64,000 nt of DNA from Monoglobus pectinilyticus (GTDB lineage Bacteria > Bacillota > Clostridia > Monoglobales > Monoglobaceae): assembly GCF_002874775.1 (NCBI RefSeq), contig NZ_CP020991.1, forward strand, positions 2,642,451 to 2,706,450, written 5' to 3'. Positions 16,895 through 25,502 of the stretch are shown one piece after another. The notes beneath the pieces were generated by a model. That model saw nothing but the letters and a program-made list of their open reading frames with translations. It was not told where the DNA came from and did not search any database. The position numbers were made by a program, and so were the translations under genes. Positions within the stretch are counted from its first letter, which is position 1. Every line of letters begins with the position of its first letter.

Positions 16895-19800
16895 ATGCCG
16901 TTCACAAAAGAGGCCGATTTTGAGGAGGCCCTTATAAAAGTCCTTTCAAACAAGGGTTGGGAGAATGAAGTGATAAGTCATCCCACAGAACAGGACTTGA
17001 TTGATAATTGGGCAAACATTTTATTTGAAAATAATCGTGGAATTGATAGGCTTAATAACTATCCGCTGACAAACGGCGAAATGCAGCAGATTATGGAACA
17101 AATCAATAATTTGCGTACTCCGCTTAAGCTAAACGGATTTATAAACGGCAAAACGGTATCTATTATCAGAGATAATCCCAATGATAAGCAGCATTTCGGA
17201 AAAGAAATCAGCTTGAAAATTTATGACCGCCGGGAAATCGCCGCAGGTCAAAGCCGTTATCAGATAGTACAGCAGCCTGTTTTTCCGACAAAGCCAAAAA
17301 TATTGAATGATCGTCGTGGTGATTTAATGCTTTTGATTAACGGAATGCCGGTTATTCATATTGAGCTGAAAAAGAGCGGTATTCCTGTAAGCCAAGCTTG
17401 CCAGCAAATAGAAAAATATTCGCATGAGGGTGTCTTTACCGGGCTGTTTTCGTTGGTGCAAATATTTGTTGCAATGACGCCGGAGGAGAGCAAATACTTT
17501 GCCAATCCCGGACCGGACGGCAGTTTCAATCCGAATTACTATTTTAATTGGGCGGATTTTGATAACGAACCGATAAATAATTGGAAGTCAATAGCTTCAT
17601 CGCTGCTATCCATTCCTATGGCTCATCAAATGATAGGCTTTTACACTGTTGCCGATAACTCAGACGGCGTTTTGAAAGTAATGAGAAGCTATCAGTATTA
17701 TGCCGCAAGCGCTATATCCGATAAAGTTTCCAAAACAAAATGGGATAAGTCTAATCAGCGCGGCGGATATATATGGCACACAACAGGTTCGGGAAAGACG
17801 ATGACGAGCTTTAAATCAGCACAGCTTATCGCAAATTCAAAAGATGCCGATAAGGTTATATTCTTGACAGACAGAATCGAGCTGGGCACACAGTCATATA
17901 ATGAGTATAACAATTTTGCAGATGAGAATGAAAGTGTTCAGAAAACCGAAAATACATATGTGCTTATTTCGAAACTGAAAAGCATTGATTCTGCAGATAC
18001 TCTTATCGTTACATCAATTCAGAAAATGAGCAACATCAAATCTGAAGATGGTTGTTCAAATGCCCATGATATTGATATAATCAATAAAAAACGCTTGGTA
18101 TTTATAGTTGATGAAGCCCACAGGTCAACCTTCGGCGATATGCTGCTTACAATTAAAGAAACATTTCCAAACGCTATTTTCTTTGGTTTTACCGGCACGC
18201 CTATTCAAGAAGAAAATCAAAAGAAAATGAACACTACATCAACAGTATTCGGAAGCGAGCTGCACAGATACAGCATTGCAGACGGTATTCGCGACGGTAA
18301 TGTTTTGGGATTTGACCCTTATAAGGTCTTGACTTTTAAAGACTCCGATATTCGCAGGCAAGTGGCGTTGGAAAAGGCAAAAGCAAAAGACGCTGATGAG
18401 GTTTTTAATAACCCGGATAAGTCAGCAATATACTATAAATATATGGATGCGTCACAAGTTCCTATGGCAGGCTATAAAACAGATGACGGAAAATATATTA
18501 AAGGTATTGAGGATTATATACCATTTTCACAGTACAGAACCGAAGAACATCAAAAGAAAGTTGTTGAAGATATAAAAGAAAAATGGCAGGATTTAAGCCG
18601 TAACAGCAAATTTCACGCTATTTTTGCCACAAGCAGTATTCCTGAAGCTATAGATTATTATAGACTTATTAAGTCGGAAATGCCTCAGCTGAAAACCACT
18701 TGCTTATTTGACCCGAATATCAGCAATGAGGACGGCGATTATAAAGAATATAAAGGTGAAAAAATAGCTTTTTTTAAGGAAAATGGACTTATTGAAATCA
18801 TAGAGGACTATAACAAGGCGTTTGAACAAGATTTTTCTATTGCTTCACATGCAGCGTTCAAAAAGGATATTTCTTGCAGAATGGCACACAAGGAGCAATA
18901 TAAATGGATTGACAAAACACCCCAAAAGCAGCTTAATTTATTGATTGTTGTAGACCAAATGCTTACGGGCTTTGACTCCAAGTGGGTTAATACATTATAT
19001 CTTGATAAAATGCTTGAGTATGAAAATATAATACAGGCATTTTCAAGAACAAATCGAATTTTCAGACAAGACGAAAAGCCTTTCGGCACAATAAGATATT
19101 ACAGAAAACCTCACACAATGGAGAAAAATATAGAAGCGGCTGTTAAGCTTTATTCCGGCGACAGACCGGTTGACCTTTTTGTTGACAAGCTGGGACATAA
19201 CATAGAAAAACTTAACGGGATTTATCAGGAGATAACCGAATTATTTACAAATGCGGGTATTCCTGATTTTGAAAAGCTTCCGGATGAAAAATCGGTAAAG
19301 GCAAAGTTTGCATCTCTCTTTAAGGATTTTAACGGCTGTTTGGAAGCTTCTAAGGTTCAAGGTTTTAATTGGGATAAACATTCATATGCAGATGAAGAAA
19401 CGGGCAAAACATTTGATGTCATGCCTCAGTTCACACAAACTCAATATCTTGTTTTAGTTCAAAGATATAAGGAATTAACGGAAAGAAGGCCGGGTGACCG
19501 ATCAGGTGAAGTTGATGTTCCTTATGATTTGGTCGGTTATATTACAGAAATAGATACCGGACGTATTGATGCCGATTATATGAACAGCCGCTTTGACAAA
19601 TATATGAAACTAATTCATCAAGATGATGCTACCGCCGAAGCACAGGAAGAAGCCTTAAATGAGCTTCATAAGACGTTCGCGGCGCTCACGCAGGATGAAC
19701 AAAAATATGCAAATATCTTTTTGCATGATATTCAAAGAGGTGATGTTTCCGTTGAGGAAGGAAAATCGTTAAGAGATTATATAACCGAATATTTATATCG

Positions 19801-20065
19801 TGCGAAGAACGCTCAAGTTCATCAGTTTGCAGCCACATTCGATTTAGATGAGAAAAAACTCCGCAACATGATGTCGTTAGGTCTTACATCGAGTGATATT
19901 AATGAGTTCGGACGTTTTGATGAGTTATTTAAAACATTTAATAAGGAGAAAGCAAAGTTGTATTTTGAGGAACAAGAGGGCAAAAAAATCGTTCCTCCGA
20001 AAGTAAATATAAAGATGGATAAATTACTTAGACAATTTATTCTCGAGGGCGGATTTGAGATTTAA
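16895..20065 (+). CDS. hsdR: Type I restriction endonuclease subunit HsdR
   Basis: A 1,056-residue motor/nuclease subunit. The N-terminal PD-(D/E)XK nuclease shows DLMLLINGMPVIHIELKKSG at about residues 145-164. The helicase part has Walker A HTTGSGKTMTS near residue 294, DEAHRS near 405, GFTGTPI (motif III) near 430 and the late QAFSRTNRI motif VI near 715. The C-terminal third is the helical domain that contacts the methyltransferase. It translocates DNA and cuts when its collision site is unmethylated. GAAGGAG precedes the ATG. The intervening broken gene separates it from hsdS, but no terminator does, so co-transcription is likely. Confidence 0.94.
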   Translation: MPFTKEADFEEALIKVLSNKGWENEVISHPTEQDLIDNWANILFENNRGIDRLNNYPLTNGEMQQIMEQINNLRTPLKLNGFINGKTVSIIRDNPNDKQHFGKEISLKIYDRREIAAGQSRYQIVQQPVFPTKPKILNDRRGDLMLLINGMPVIHIELKKSGIPVSQACQQIEKYSHEGVFTGLFSLVQIFVAMTPEESKYFANPGPDGSFNPNYYFNWADFDNEPINNWKSIASSLLSIPMAHQMIGFYTVADNSDGVLKVMRSYQYYAASAISDKVSKTKWDKSNQRGGYIWHTTGSGKTMTSFKSAQLIANSKDADKVIFLTDRIELGTQSYNEYNNFADENESVQKTENTYVLISKLKSIDSADTLIVTSIQKMSNIKSEDGCSNAHDIDIINKKRLVFIVDEAHRSTFGDMLLTIKETFPNAIFFGFTGTPIQEENQKKMNTTSTVFGSELHRYSIADGIRDGNVLGFDPYKVLTFKDSDIRRQVALEKAKAKDADEVFNNPDKSAIYYKYMDASQVPMAGYKTDDGKYIKGIEDYIPFSQYRTEEHQKKVVEDIKEKWQDLSRNSKFHAIFATSSIPEAIDYYRLIKSEMPQLKTTCLFDPNISNEDGDYKEYKGEKIAFFKENGLIEIIEDYNKAFEQDFSIASHAAFKKDISCRMAHKEQYKWIDKTPQKQLNLLIVVDQMLTGFDSKWVNTLYLDKMLEYENIIQAFSRTNRIFRQDEKPFGTIRYYRKPHTMEKNIEAAVKLYSGDRPVDLFVDKLGHNIEKLNGIYQEITELFTNAGIPDFEKLPDEKSVKAKFASLFKDFNGCLEASKVQGFNWDKHSYADEETGKTFDVMPQFTQTQYLVLVQRYKELTERRPGDRSGEVDVPYDLVGYITEIDTGRIDADYMNSRFDKYMKLIHQDDATAEAQEEALNELHKTFAALTQDEQKYANIFLHDIQRGDVSVEEGKSLRDYITEYLYRAKNAQVHQFAATFDLDEKKLRNMMSLGLTSSDINEFGRFDELFKTFNKEKAKLYFEEQEGKKIVPPKVNIKMDKLLRQFILEGGFEI

Positions 20066-20080
20066 AATTAGAATGAATTT

Positions 20081-20171
20081 GTGACATAGTAAGATTCTGA
20101 AGCATTGAGGTTTGGATTTTTACTATGTCATTTATTATATCAATATTTATGTGTCTTTACGGTGTTTTTTA
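20081..20171 (+). repeat. Right copy of the RM-island flanking repeat, with hairpin
   Basis: TGACATAGTA (20082-20091) pairs exactly with TACTATGTCA (20121-20130). The loop and following ATTTATGTGTCTTTACGGTG-TTTTTT match the region behind tRNA-Asn (11427-11519) at roughly three positions in four. It lies 16 nt after hsdR and can act as its terminator, though the T run right after the stem is weak. Confidence 0.65.
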
Positions 20172-20239
20172 CAGGTCACATATCAAGGAATAGTAAATTC
20201 CTATTATTGCTATACTAAGATCAGGACGGTGAAATAATC

Positions 20240-20746
20240 ATGAAGAAGAAAATTTATTTTGCAGGCGGATGCTTTTGGGGGACACAAGCCTATTTCTCCT
20301 TGCTGAGAGGTGTTGTAAATACTCAATGCGGATATTCAAATGGAACAGCGAAAAATCCTACTTATGAAGATGTGTGCCGAGGGAATACGGGACATGCGGA
20401 AACAGTTATGATAGAATATGATGATTCGATGATTAAACTTGATAAGCTGCTTACTGAATTCTTTAAAACTATCAATCCAACGACCAAAAATCGTCAGGGA
20501 AATGATATAGGAAGCCAATATAGAAGCGGTATTTATTATGTTGACGATGCAGACATTAATACTATTCAAGAATTTATTGAAAATAAGCAGCGTGAATACA
20601 GCAGACCAATCGTGACCGAGGTTTTGCCTTTATTATGTTATTATCCGGCGGAGGAATATCATCAGAATTATCTAGATAAAAATCCGGGAGGATATTGTCA
20701 CGTAGATTTGAACTTGATTCAAAAGGATGATAAGATAAGAAATTAG
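20240..20746 (+). CDS. msrA: Peptide-methionine (S)-S-oxide reductase MsrA
   Basis: A 168-residue enzyme that reduces the S-epimer of methionine sulfoxide, free or in proteins. FAGGCFWGTQAYF holds the catalytic cysteine of the GCFWG motif (about C11). GYSNGTAKNPTYEDVCRGNTGHAE, DPTT-like INPTTKNRQGNDIGSQYRSGIYY and YHQNYLDKNPGGYCHVDL are all standard MsrA segments. The late Cys in GYCHV may act as resolving cysteine. No MsrB domain is fused. AGGACGGTG precedes the ATG. It stands alone after the RM island. Confidence 0.95.
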   Translation: MKKKIYFAGGCFWGTQAYFSLLRGVVNTQCGYSNGTAKNPTYEDVCRGNTGHAETVMIEYDDSMIKLDKLLTEFFKTINPTTKNRQGNDIGSQYRSGIYYVDDADINTIQEFIENKQREYSRPIVTEVLPLLCYYPAEEYHQNYLDKNPGGYCHVDLNLIQKDDKIRN

Positions 20747-20800
20747 ATAAAGATTAAAGGAATTCATACCATTTAATTGAAATAAATCTGCAGAAATCTG

Positions 20801-20829
20801 TTGACATAAAATGAAAGATGTGATATACT
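20801..20829 (+). promoter_or_regulatory. Strong sigma-A promoter
   Basis: TTGACA (20801-20806), exactly 17 bp, then TATACT (20824-20829). No ORF follows before a terminator about 110 nt downstream. Confidence 0.75.
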
Positions 20830-20835
20830 CCGGTA

Positions 20836-20945
20836 AAGAGTAGAAGTAAGGAAGAGTTTACTTAATAGTATCTCTGAAATAATTTTATTAAATTATAATT
20901 AAAGCATAAAAAGTACTCGTATAGATAATCTGTACGAGTATTTTT
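20836..20945 (+). ncRNA. Candidate small RNA (about 110 nt)
   Basis: A strong promoter is followed by about 80 nt without a credible reading frame and then a terminator: TACTCGTA (20914-20921)/TACGAGTA (20933-20940) and TTTTT. The 5' part, GTAAAGAGTAGAAGTAAGG, can pair with a later AGTTTAC. No T-box, riboswitch or 6S signature is recognised, and the next gene is convergent, so this is not a leader. Function is unknown. Confidence 0.5.
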
Positions 20946-21018
20946 GATATAAAATTATGGAGTGGAACCTTATTTGTTAAGTTATAAATACAATGCTAAA
21001 TTGTGTATTATGGATTTA

Positions 21019-21939
21019 TTAAAAATTAAAAGGCAGTATATCGGGCTTTTGATATTTAATATCAGAGCTGAAAACTTCTTCTATTGTAGGAATTGAGTTT
21101 GAGGCGCCGGCTTTTGAAACAACTAAAGAGGAGGCTCGGCTGGCGGTTTCAAGAGATTTTTCAATAGAATCGCCAAGAGCAAGCCGACCAATAAAATAAC
21201 CGATAAAAGTATCACCGGCTGCAGTCGTATCTACTACCGGTACATTATAAATGCCATACGAAAGAACTGTATTTTTGTATATATATATACATCCATGCTT
21301 TCCTAATGTAATTAAAAGATGTGTTTCCGGAAAATTAGTTAAAAGCCATGAAATTGCGCTTTTAATATCTTTTTTTCCGGAAATGCCAAGACACTCAGTT
21401 GTATTCATACAGAGGTACTGTATTTTCTCCAGTGGTAATTTTAATACATTTTTATTGAATGGCGCCGGATTAAAAACTATATTAAGTCCACGTTTTGCTG
21501 ACTGGTTAATAATATGGTCAAGACAATTGATTTCATTTTGGAGAATCAGTATATCACCCTTTTCAAAATGCTCTAATACTGAATCAGCGTAATCCTTGGT
21601 AATTTTTTGATTTGCTCCGCCGTCCAATACGATACAGTTTTCACCGGAGGAATCTATAAGGATAACTGCATGTCCTGTGGGAATATCACATATATTGATT
21701 AAAGTAGTGTCTATTTTATGTTTTTTTAATACATTTATTAAATCATTTCCGTCCTGTCCGATTTGACCGGCGTGAAATATTGGATAGCCGCTGCTTTGTA
21801 CTGCAATCGATTGGTTAAGTCCCTTTCCGCCAAAGAATCTTTTTCTATTCAGAGCGGATATTGTTTCGCCAGGTGAAGGAAAATGCTGTATTTGATATAC
21901 ATAATCAAAGTTTAGAGAACCAAAATTCAAAATTTTCAT
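21019..21939 (-). CDS. PfkB-family carbohydrate kinase (ribokinase-like)
   Basis: A 306-residue sugar kinase. It opens NFGSLNFDYVYQIQHFPSPGET, has FFGGKGLNQSIAVQSSG (PfkB signature 1, residues 36-52) and ends with VVDTTAAGDTFIGYFIGRLA (signature 2 with the catalytic Asp in the AAGD motif, near 245). It would phosphorylate ribose or a similar sugar with ATP. The substrate is not certain. It is read leftward, divergent from the LacI gene, and a TAAAACGTTTTA operator (21971-21982) sits directly upstream of its start, so LacI-type repression is likely. It probably supplies the kinase step for sugar imported by the ABC transporter at 26.3-29.9 kb. Confidence 0.88.
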   Translation of the reverse strand: MKILNFGSLNFDYVYQIQHFPSPGETISALNRKRFFGGKGLNQSIAVQSSGYPIFHAGQIGQDGNDLINVLKKHKIDTTLINICDIPTGHAVILIDSSGENCIVLDGGANQKITKDYADSVLEHFEKGDILILQNEINCLDHIINQSAKRGLNIVFNPAPFNKNVLKLPLEKIQYLCMNTTECLGISGKKDIKSAISWLLTNFPETHLLITLGKHGCIYIYKNTVLSYGIYNVPVVDTTAAGDTFIGYFIGRLALGDSIEKSLETASRASSLVVSKAGASNSIPTIEEVFSSDIKYQKPDILPFNF

Positions 21940-21970
21940 AATAAATATCCTTTCTTTATAAGATTGTCAA

Positions 21971-21982
21971 TAAAACGTTTTA
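21971..21982. promoter_or_regulatory. LacI-family operator upstream of the PfkB kinase gene
   Basis: TAAAACGTTTTA is a perfect palindrome with the central CG typical of LacI/PurR/CcpA-type sites. It lies 32 nt from the kinase start in the divergent region shared with the first LacI gene. The same core recurs at 23245-23260. Confidence 0.6.
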
Positions 21983-22107
21983 CTTGGTTTTATTATGACC
22001 TAATAAAGTGGAAAAGTCAACATAGAATTAGAAATTTAATAGATTAATAATATAAAACTTATCAATAATTGTAATATTGTTTTAATAAAAAATGAGTAGG
22101 AGATAAC

Positions 22108-23136
22108 ATGGGAGTAACAATCAAAGATATTGCAAAAAAATGTGGAATTTCTATTACAACGGTATCGCTGGTGCTTAACCATAAGGGCGAACACATTTCA
22201 AAAGAGACGAAAAATAAAATATACAAGGCAGTAGAGGAATTAAATTATCAGCCAAACCAGGTGGCAGTAAGTATGGTAACGAAGCGGACTAATACGATTG
22301 GTCTGATACTTCCGGATATAAGTGATCTTTTTTATTCAAGTTTTGCTAAAGAAATTGAAAGGAAGTTTAGCGAGAAGAATTATAATGTGATTTATGGTAA
22401 TACCTTATCTTGTTTTGACACATGTATGGAATATCTGCATATTTTTCAAAAGCGTAATGTAGATACGATTGTAATCGTATATCCTGATTATGCTATGACA
22501 GAAGCACAGAAAAAAAGGCTGAATTCATTTTTTGATTTTTCAAATACGCCTGTTTTATGGATAGACCATGGATTATTAAGAAAAGAAGAAAGCGTAGTTT
22601 CAGTTAATCAGAAAATGGGTGGATGTTTGGCGGTAAAACATTTAATTGAGTTGGGGCATACTCGTATTGGATGTATATGTGGACCGCATGATTCAAAAAT
22701 TTCACAGGAACGGCTTAAGGGATATAAAGAGACTCTAAATAATGCGGGAATTTCTTATGATTCGCAGTTAGTGTATCATGGGGAGTTTGATATTGAAAGC
22801 GGTTCAAGAGGTATTGAGGAATTACTCAAATACGGTATTACGGCGGTATTTGCATGTAATGATATGATGGCTTTGGGAGTATATGTGCAAAGCAGAAAAA
22901 TGAATTTTCAAATTCCTGAGCAGCTGTCGGTAGTTGGGTTTGATAATGTATATTTGACCGGAGCACTGGAGCCGCCTCTGACGACCATAGTACAACCGAT
23001 AGATGAACTTAGCGAAAAAATAGTATCCTGCGCTTTGGAATTAATCAATGAAAAAAGATATGAACATGTGGTTATGAATCCCAGTTTGAAAGTAAGAAGC
23101 AGTACGGCTCATCCGGTAATGATAAAAACACAGTAA
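22108..23136 (+). CDS. LacI-family transcriptional regulator 1
   Basis: A 342-residue LacI-type repressor. The HTH and hinge are VTIKDIAKKCGISITTVSLVL (residues 3-23) and YKAVEELNYQPNQVA. The periplasmic-binding-protein-like effector domain begins TIGLILPDISDLFYSSFA, with the family segments GHTRIGCICG, RLKGYKETL and FACNDMMALG near residue 250. The effector is probably a sugar or sugar phosphate of the local pathway (inferred). It shares its upstream region with the divergent PfkB gene and ends at a strong terminator before the second regulator. Confidence 0.92.
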   Translation: MGVTIKDIAKKCGISITTVSLVLNHKGEHISKETKNKIYKAVEELNYQPNQVAVSMVTKRTNTIGLILPDISDLFYSSFAKEIERKFSEKNYNVIYGNTLSCFDTCMEYLHIFQKRNVDTIVIVYPDYAMTEAQKKRLNSFFDFSNTPVLWIDHGLLRKEESVVSVNQKMGGCLAVKHLIELGHTRIGCICGPHDSKISQERLKGYKETLNNAGISYDSQLVYHGEFDIESGSRGIEELLKYGITAVFACNDMMALGVYVQSRKMNFQIPEQLSVVGFDNVYLTGALEPPLTTIVQPIDELSEKIVSCALELINEKRYEHVVMNPSLKVRSSTAHPVMIKTQ

Positions 23137-23140
23137 AAAA

Positions 23141-23187
23141 TCCCAATAAAATCAAAATATATTTTGATTTTATTGGGAATTTTTTTT
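23141..23187 (+). terminator. Strong intrinsic terminator after regulator 1
   Basis: A near-perfect stem of about 17 bp (TCCCAATAAAATCAAAA and its complement) is followed by eight Ts. It directly precedes the promoter of the second LacI gene, insulating the two. Confidence 0.85.
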
Positions 23188-23209
23188 GGTAAGACTACAC
23201 AAATCACTA

Positions 23210-23260
23210 TTGACAAACTCAGATAAGAGTGATACTATAATTTTAGTAAAACGTTTTACT
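23210..23260 (+). promoter_or_regulatory. Promoter plus LacI operator of regulator 2
   Basis: TTGACA (23210-23215) is followed by TACTAT (23233-23238, 17-bp spacing), with an overlapping TATAAT at 23236-23241. Immediately downstream is the 16-bp perfect palindrome AGTAAAACGTTTTACT (23245-23260). Repressor there would block initiation, so the second LacI gene and the genes behind it are probably autoregulated. Confidence 0.7.
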
Positions 23261-23286
23261 AACTTTAATTATCTAATAAAAAAGAG

Positions 23287-24303
23287 ATGGTTAGGATGAA
23301 TCCAAAGATGAAGGACATTGCTTCAAGAGCAAATGTGTCGGTTTCTACTGTTTCAAAAATTATTAATAAGGAGACAAAAAATTTCCGAAAGGAAACCGTG
23401 GATCGGGTACAAAAAATTATAAAAGAAATGGGGTATGCGCCGAATATAGTTGCCAGGAGTATGGTTACTAAAAAAACAGGTTTAATAGGATTAATCCTGC
23501 CGGATATTTCAAATTTATATTTTGCTGAAATGGCAAAAGGTATAGAGATTGCGTTAAGGCATATGGAATATAATATGATACTATGCAATTGCAATGATTC
23601 AGACGAACGCGAAAAAGCCTATATTGATATTATGAGGCAAAAATGTGTAGACGGCATTATTTTAATTCCGGTGTTAAGTTCAAGTGTAGACATTACGTAT
23701 ACAACAATACTCAAAGGAATCCCATTTGTTATTTTAGACAGAATATTTTCAAAGGAAAACACACAAATAGACAGTGTTTCTTTTGACAATATTTTAGGAG
23801 GATATATAGCGGTAAAACATCTAACTGATTATGGACATAAAAAAATTGGCTGTGTTACAGGACCGTTGTTAAATAAAAGCGCGCATGACAGGTTTATAGG
23901 CTTTAAAAACGCTTTAGCTCAGGCTTCTATTCCATTTCAGTCAGAATTAATTTGTCAGGCAGATTATAAGTATCAGGGTGGATATAAGGCAACACACAAA
24001 CTGTTAAAAAATAATATTACGGCGTTAGTAGTACAGAATGATTTAATGGCATGCGGCGCTTATCGAGCGGCACAGGAAATGGGAATTGAAATACCAAATC
24101 AGCTAAATGTGATTGGATATGATGATACAGATTATACTCAAATTTTATTTCCAACATTAACATCTGTTTTACAGCCGAATCAGAAAATGGGAGAAGCGGC
24201 AGCTAAAATGTTGGTTCATAAAATACAAAAAAGTGATTATCAGAATAAGATAGTTTTTAAGCCGCTGTTAGTAGTAAGAGAAAGTACATGCGCTGTAGTT
24301 TGA
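23287..24303 (+). CDS. LacI-family transcriptional regulator 2
   Basis: A 338-residue repressor, related to but distinct from its neighbour. HTH: MKDIASRANVSVSTVSKIIN; hinge: MGYAPNIVARSMVT. The effector domain shows GLIGLILPDISNLYFAEMA, DGIILIPVLSS, GHKKIGCVTGP and VVQNDLMACGAYRAAQE. Starts at 23287 or 23296 are both possible; the weak AAAAGAG site fits the second slightly better. The gene is followed at 38 nt by the GATase-like gene and so probably heads the sugar operon behind its own operator. Confidence 0.92.
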   Translation: MVRMNPKMKDIASRANVSVSTVSKIINKETKNFRKETVDRVQKIIKEMGYAPNIVARSMVTKKTGLIGLILPDISNLYFAEMAKGIEIALRHMEYNMILCNCNDSDEREKAYIDIMRQKCVDGIILIPVLSSSVDITYTTILKGIPFVILDRIFSKENTQIDSVSFDNILGGYIAVKHLTDYGHKKIGCVTGPLLNKSAHDRFIGFKNALAQASIPFQSELICQADYKYQGGYKATHKLLKNNITALVVQNDLMACGAYRAAQEMGIEIPNQLNVIGYDDTDYTQILFPTLTSVLQPNQKMGEAAAKMLVHKIQKSDYQNKIVFKPLLVVRESTCAVV

Positions 24304-24341
24304 AGTATATTTACAAAGAGTAAATGAAGGGAGACTTCATA

Positions 24342-25091
24342 ATGAAAAAAATTTTGCTTGCAGGTGAATCTTGGACAAGCGTTACAACACATATTAAAGG
24401 ATTTGATATTTTTACAACTTCACGTTATGAGGAGGGGGGAGACAGACTGATAAAAGCGCTTAAAAATGGTGGATATGAAGTGGATTTTTGCCCTAATCAT
24501 TATGCGGGAGAACATTTTCCTGACACAGTAGAAAAGCTGCGCGGATATGACGCTGTGTTTTTATCAGACATTGGCTCAAACACGTTACTTTTATCGGATA
24601 GAGTGTTTTCATATGGTGATACGCAGAATAACAAATGTACGGCGATAAGAGATTATGTTCTTGCCGGAGGGGCACTTTGTATGATAGGAGGTTATCTTTC
24701 TTTTTCCGGAATAGATGCTAGAGCAAGATATGGGAAGACGGCTGTTGCAGATGTACTTCCTGTAAAGATATTGCCTTATGATGATAGATGTGAACATCCT
24801 GAAGGAGTTTTTCCGACTGTGTCAAATGATACGCATCCGTTAATGCAAGGTATTAACGAGGAGTGGCCGTGTTTCCTGGGATACAACAAGACTGTTGCTA
24901 GATGCTTGCCGGCATGCAAAACGATTGCTAAGATAGACGGAGATCCATTTATATCAGTAGGTTCTTTTGGTATGGGAAAGTCGGCTGCATTTACATCAGA
25001 CTGTTCTCCTCATTGGGCATCACCTGATTTTATGAGTTGGAAATATTATGATACGTTTTGGTGTAATCTTGCTGATTGGCTGACAAAATAA
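24342..25091 (+). CDS. Glutamine amidotransferase-like (PF07090/ThuA-like) protein
   Basis: A 249-residue protein of the class I glutamine-amidotransferase-like group found beside sugar transporters. KKILLAGESWTSVTTHIKGFD is the characteristic opening; YDAVFLSDIGSNTLLL, GGALCMIGGYLSFSGIDARA and GSFGMGKSAAFTSDCSPHW follow. Canonical amidotransferase catalytic residues are not obvious, and members are generally of unknown activity. ATG 24342 is selected because GAAGGGAG lies ahead; an upstream in-frame ATG at 24324 lacks a site. It may act on a sugar derivative in this locus (inference). Confidence 0.75.
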   Translation: MKKILLAGESWTSVTTHIKGFDIFTTSRYEEGGDRLIKALKNGGYEVDFCPNHYAGEHFPDTVEKLRGYDAVFLSDIGSNTLLLSDRVFSYGDTQNNKCTAIRDYVLAGGALCMIGGYLSFSGIDARARYGKTAVADVLPVKILPYDDRCEHPEGVFPTVSNDTHPLMQGINEEWPCFLGYNKTVARCLPACKTIAKIDGDPFISVGSFGMGKSAAFTSDCSPHWASPDFMSWKYYDTFWCNLADWLTK

Positions 25092-25127
25092 AATTATTAA
25101 ATTACAACGAAGGAAGGAGGAGAGCAA

Positions 25128-25470
25128 TGATGAAAAAGCACATGATTGATATGATATGTTCAAGGGGATTCAGTTAGAAATTATGATTTGATGGGATGGC
25201 AAATATTTAAGACATAATGCAGGATTGTTTTATGGGTGTGTTATGAGCATCTGAAGAACATTGCGGTAACGTATACAAGTTAATCTATTAATACATATTT
25301 GTGATTTTCCATAGAAGTAATGTTTTCTGCTATGGAGATTAGGTAAGCGCTGGAATAACTATCTGCAGATATAATGATGTTCTGTTGCTGATAATTTTGA
25401 GATTGAGCACACAGACAAGCTTTGTCGTTTATTTTATACTACTATCTATTGGAAGAACAGGATTGAAATA
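25128..25470 (+). pseudogene. Decayed gene in the sugar operon
   Basis: A textbook AAGGAAGGAGG ribosome site precedes ATGATGAAAAAGC, but the frame stops after 16 codons (MMKKHMIDMICSRGFS). Beyond it, all three frames are broken, with scattered protein-like pieces such as WVCYEHLKNIAVTY. The strong start site with an immediate dead end indicates a gene lost from the operon between the GATase-like and MBL genes. Its original function cannot be identified. Confidence 0.4.
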
Positions 25471-25502
25471 GGATGAATTATGTATGGAAAGGTGTGAAAA
25501 AA

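Noticed and set aside
20836-20910. T-box leader
   Set aside because: The start looks faintly like one, but no specifier loop, no T-box sequence and no downstream gene in the same direction are present.
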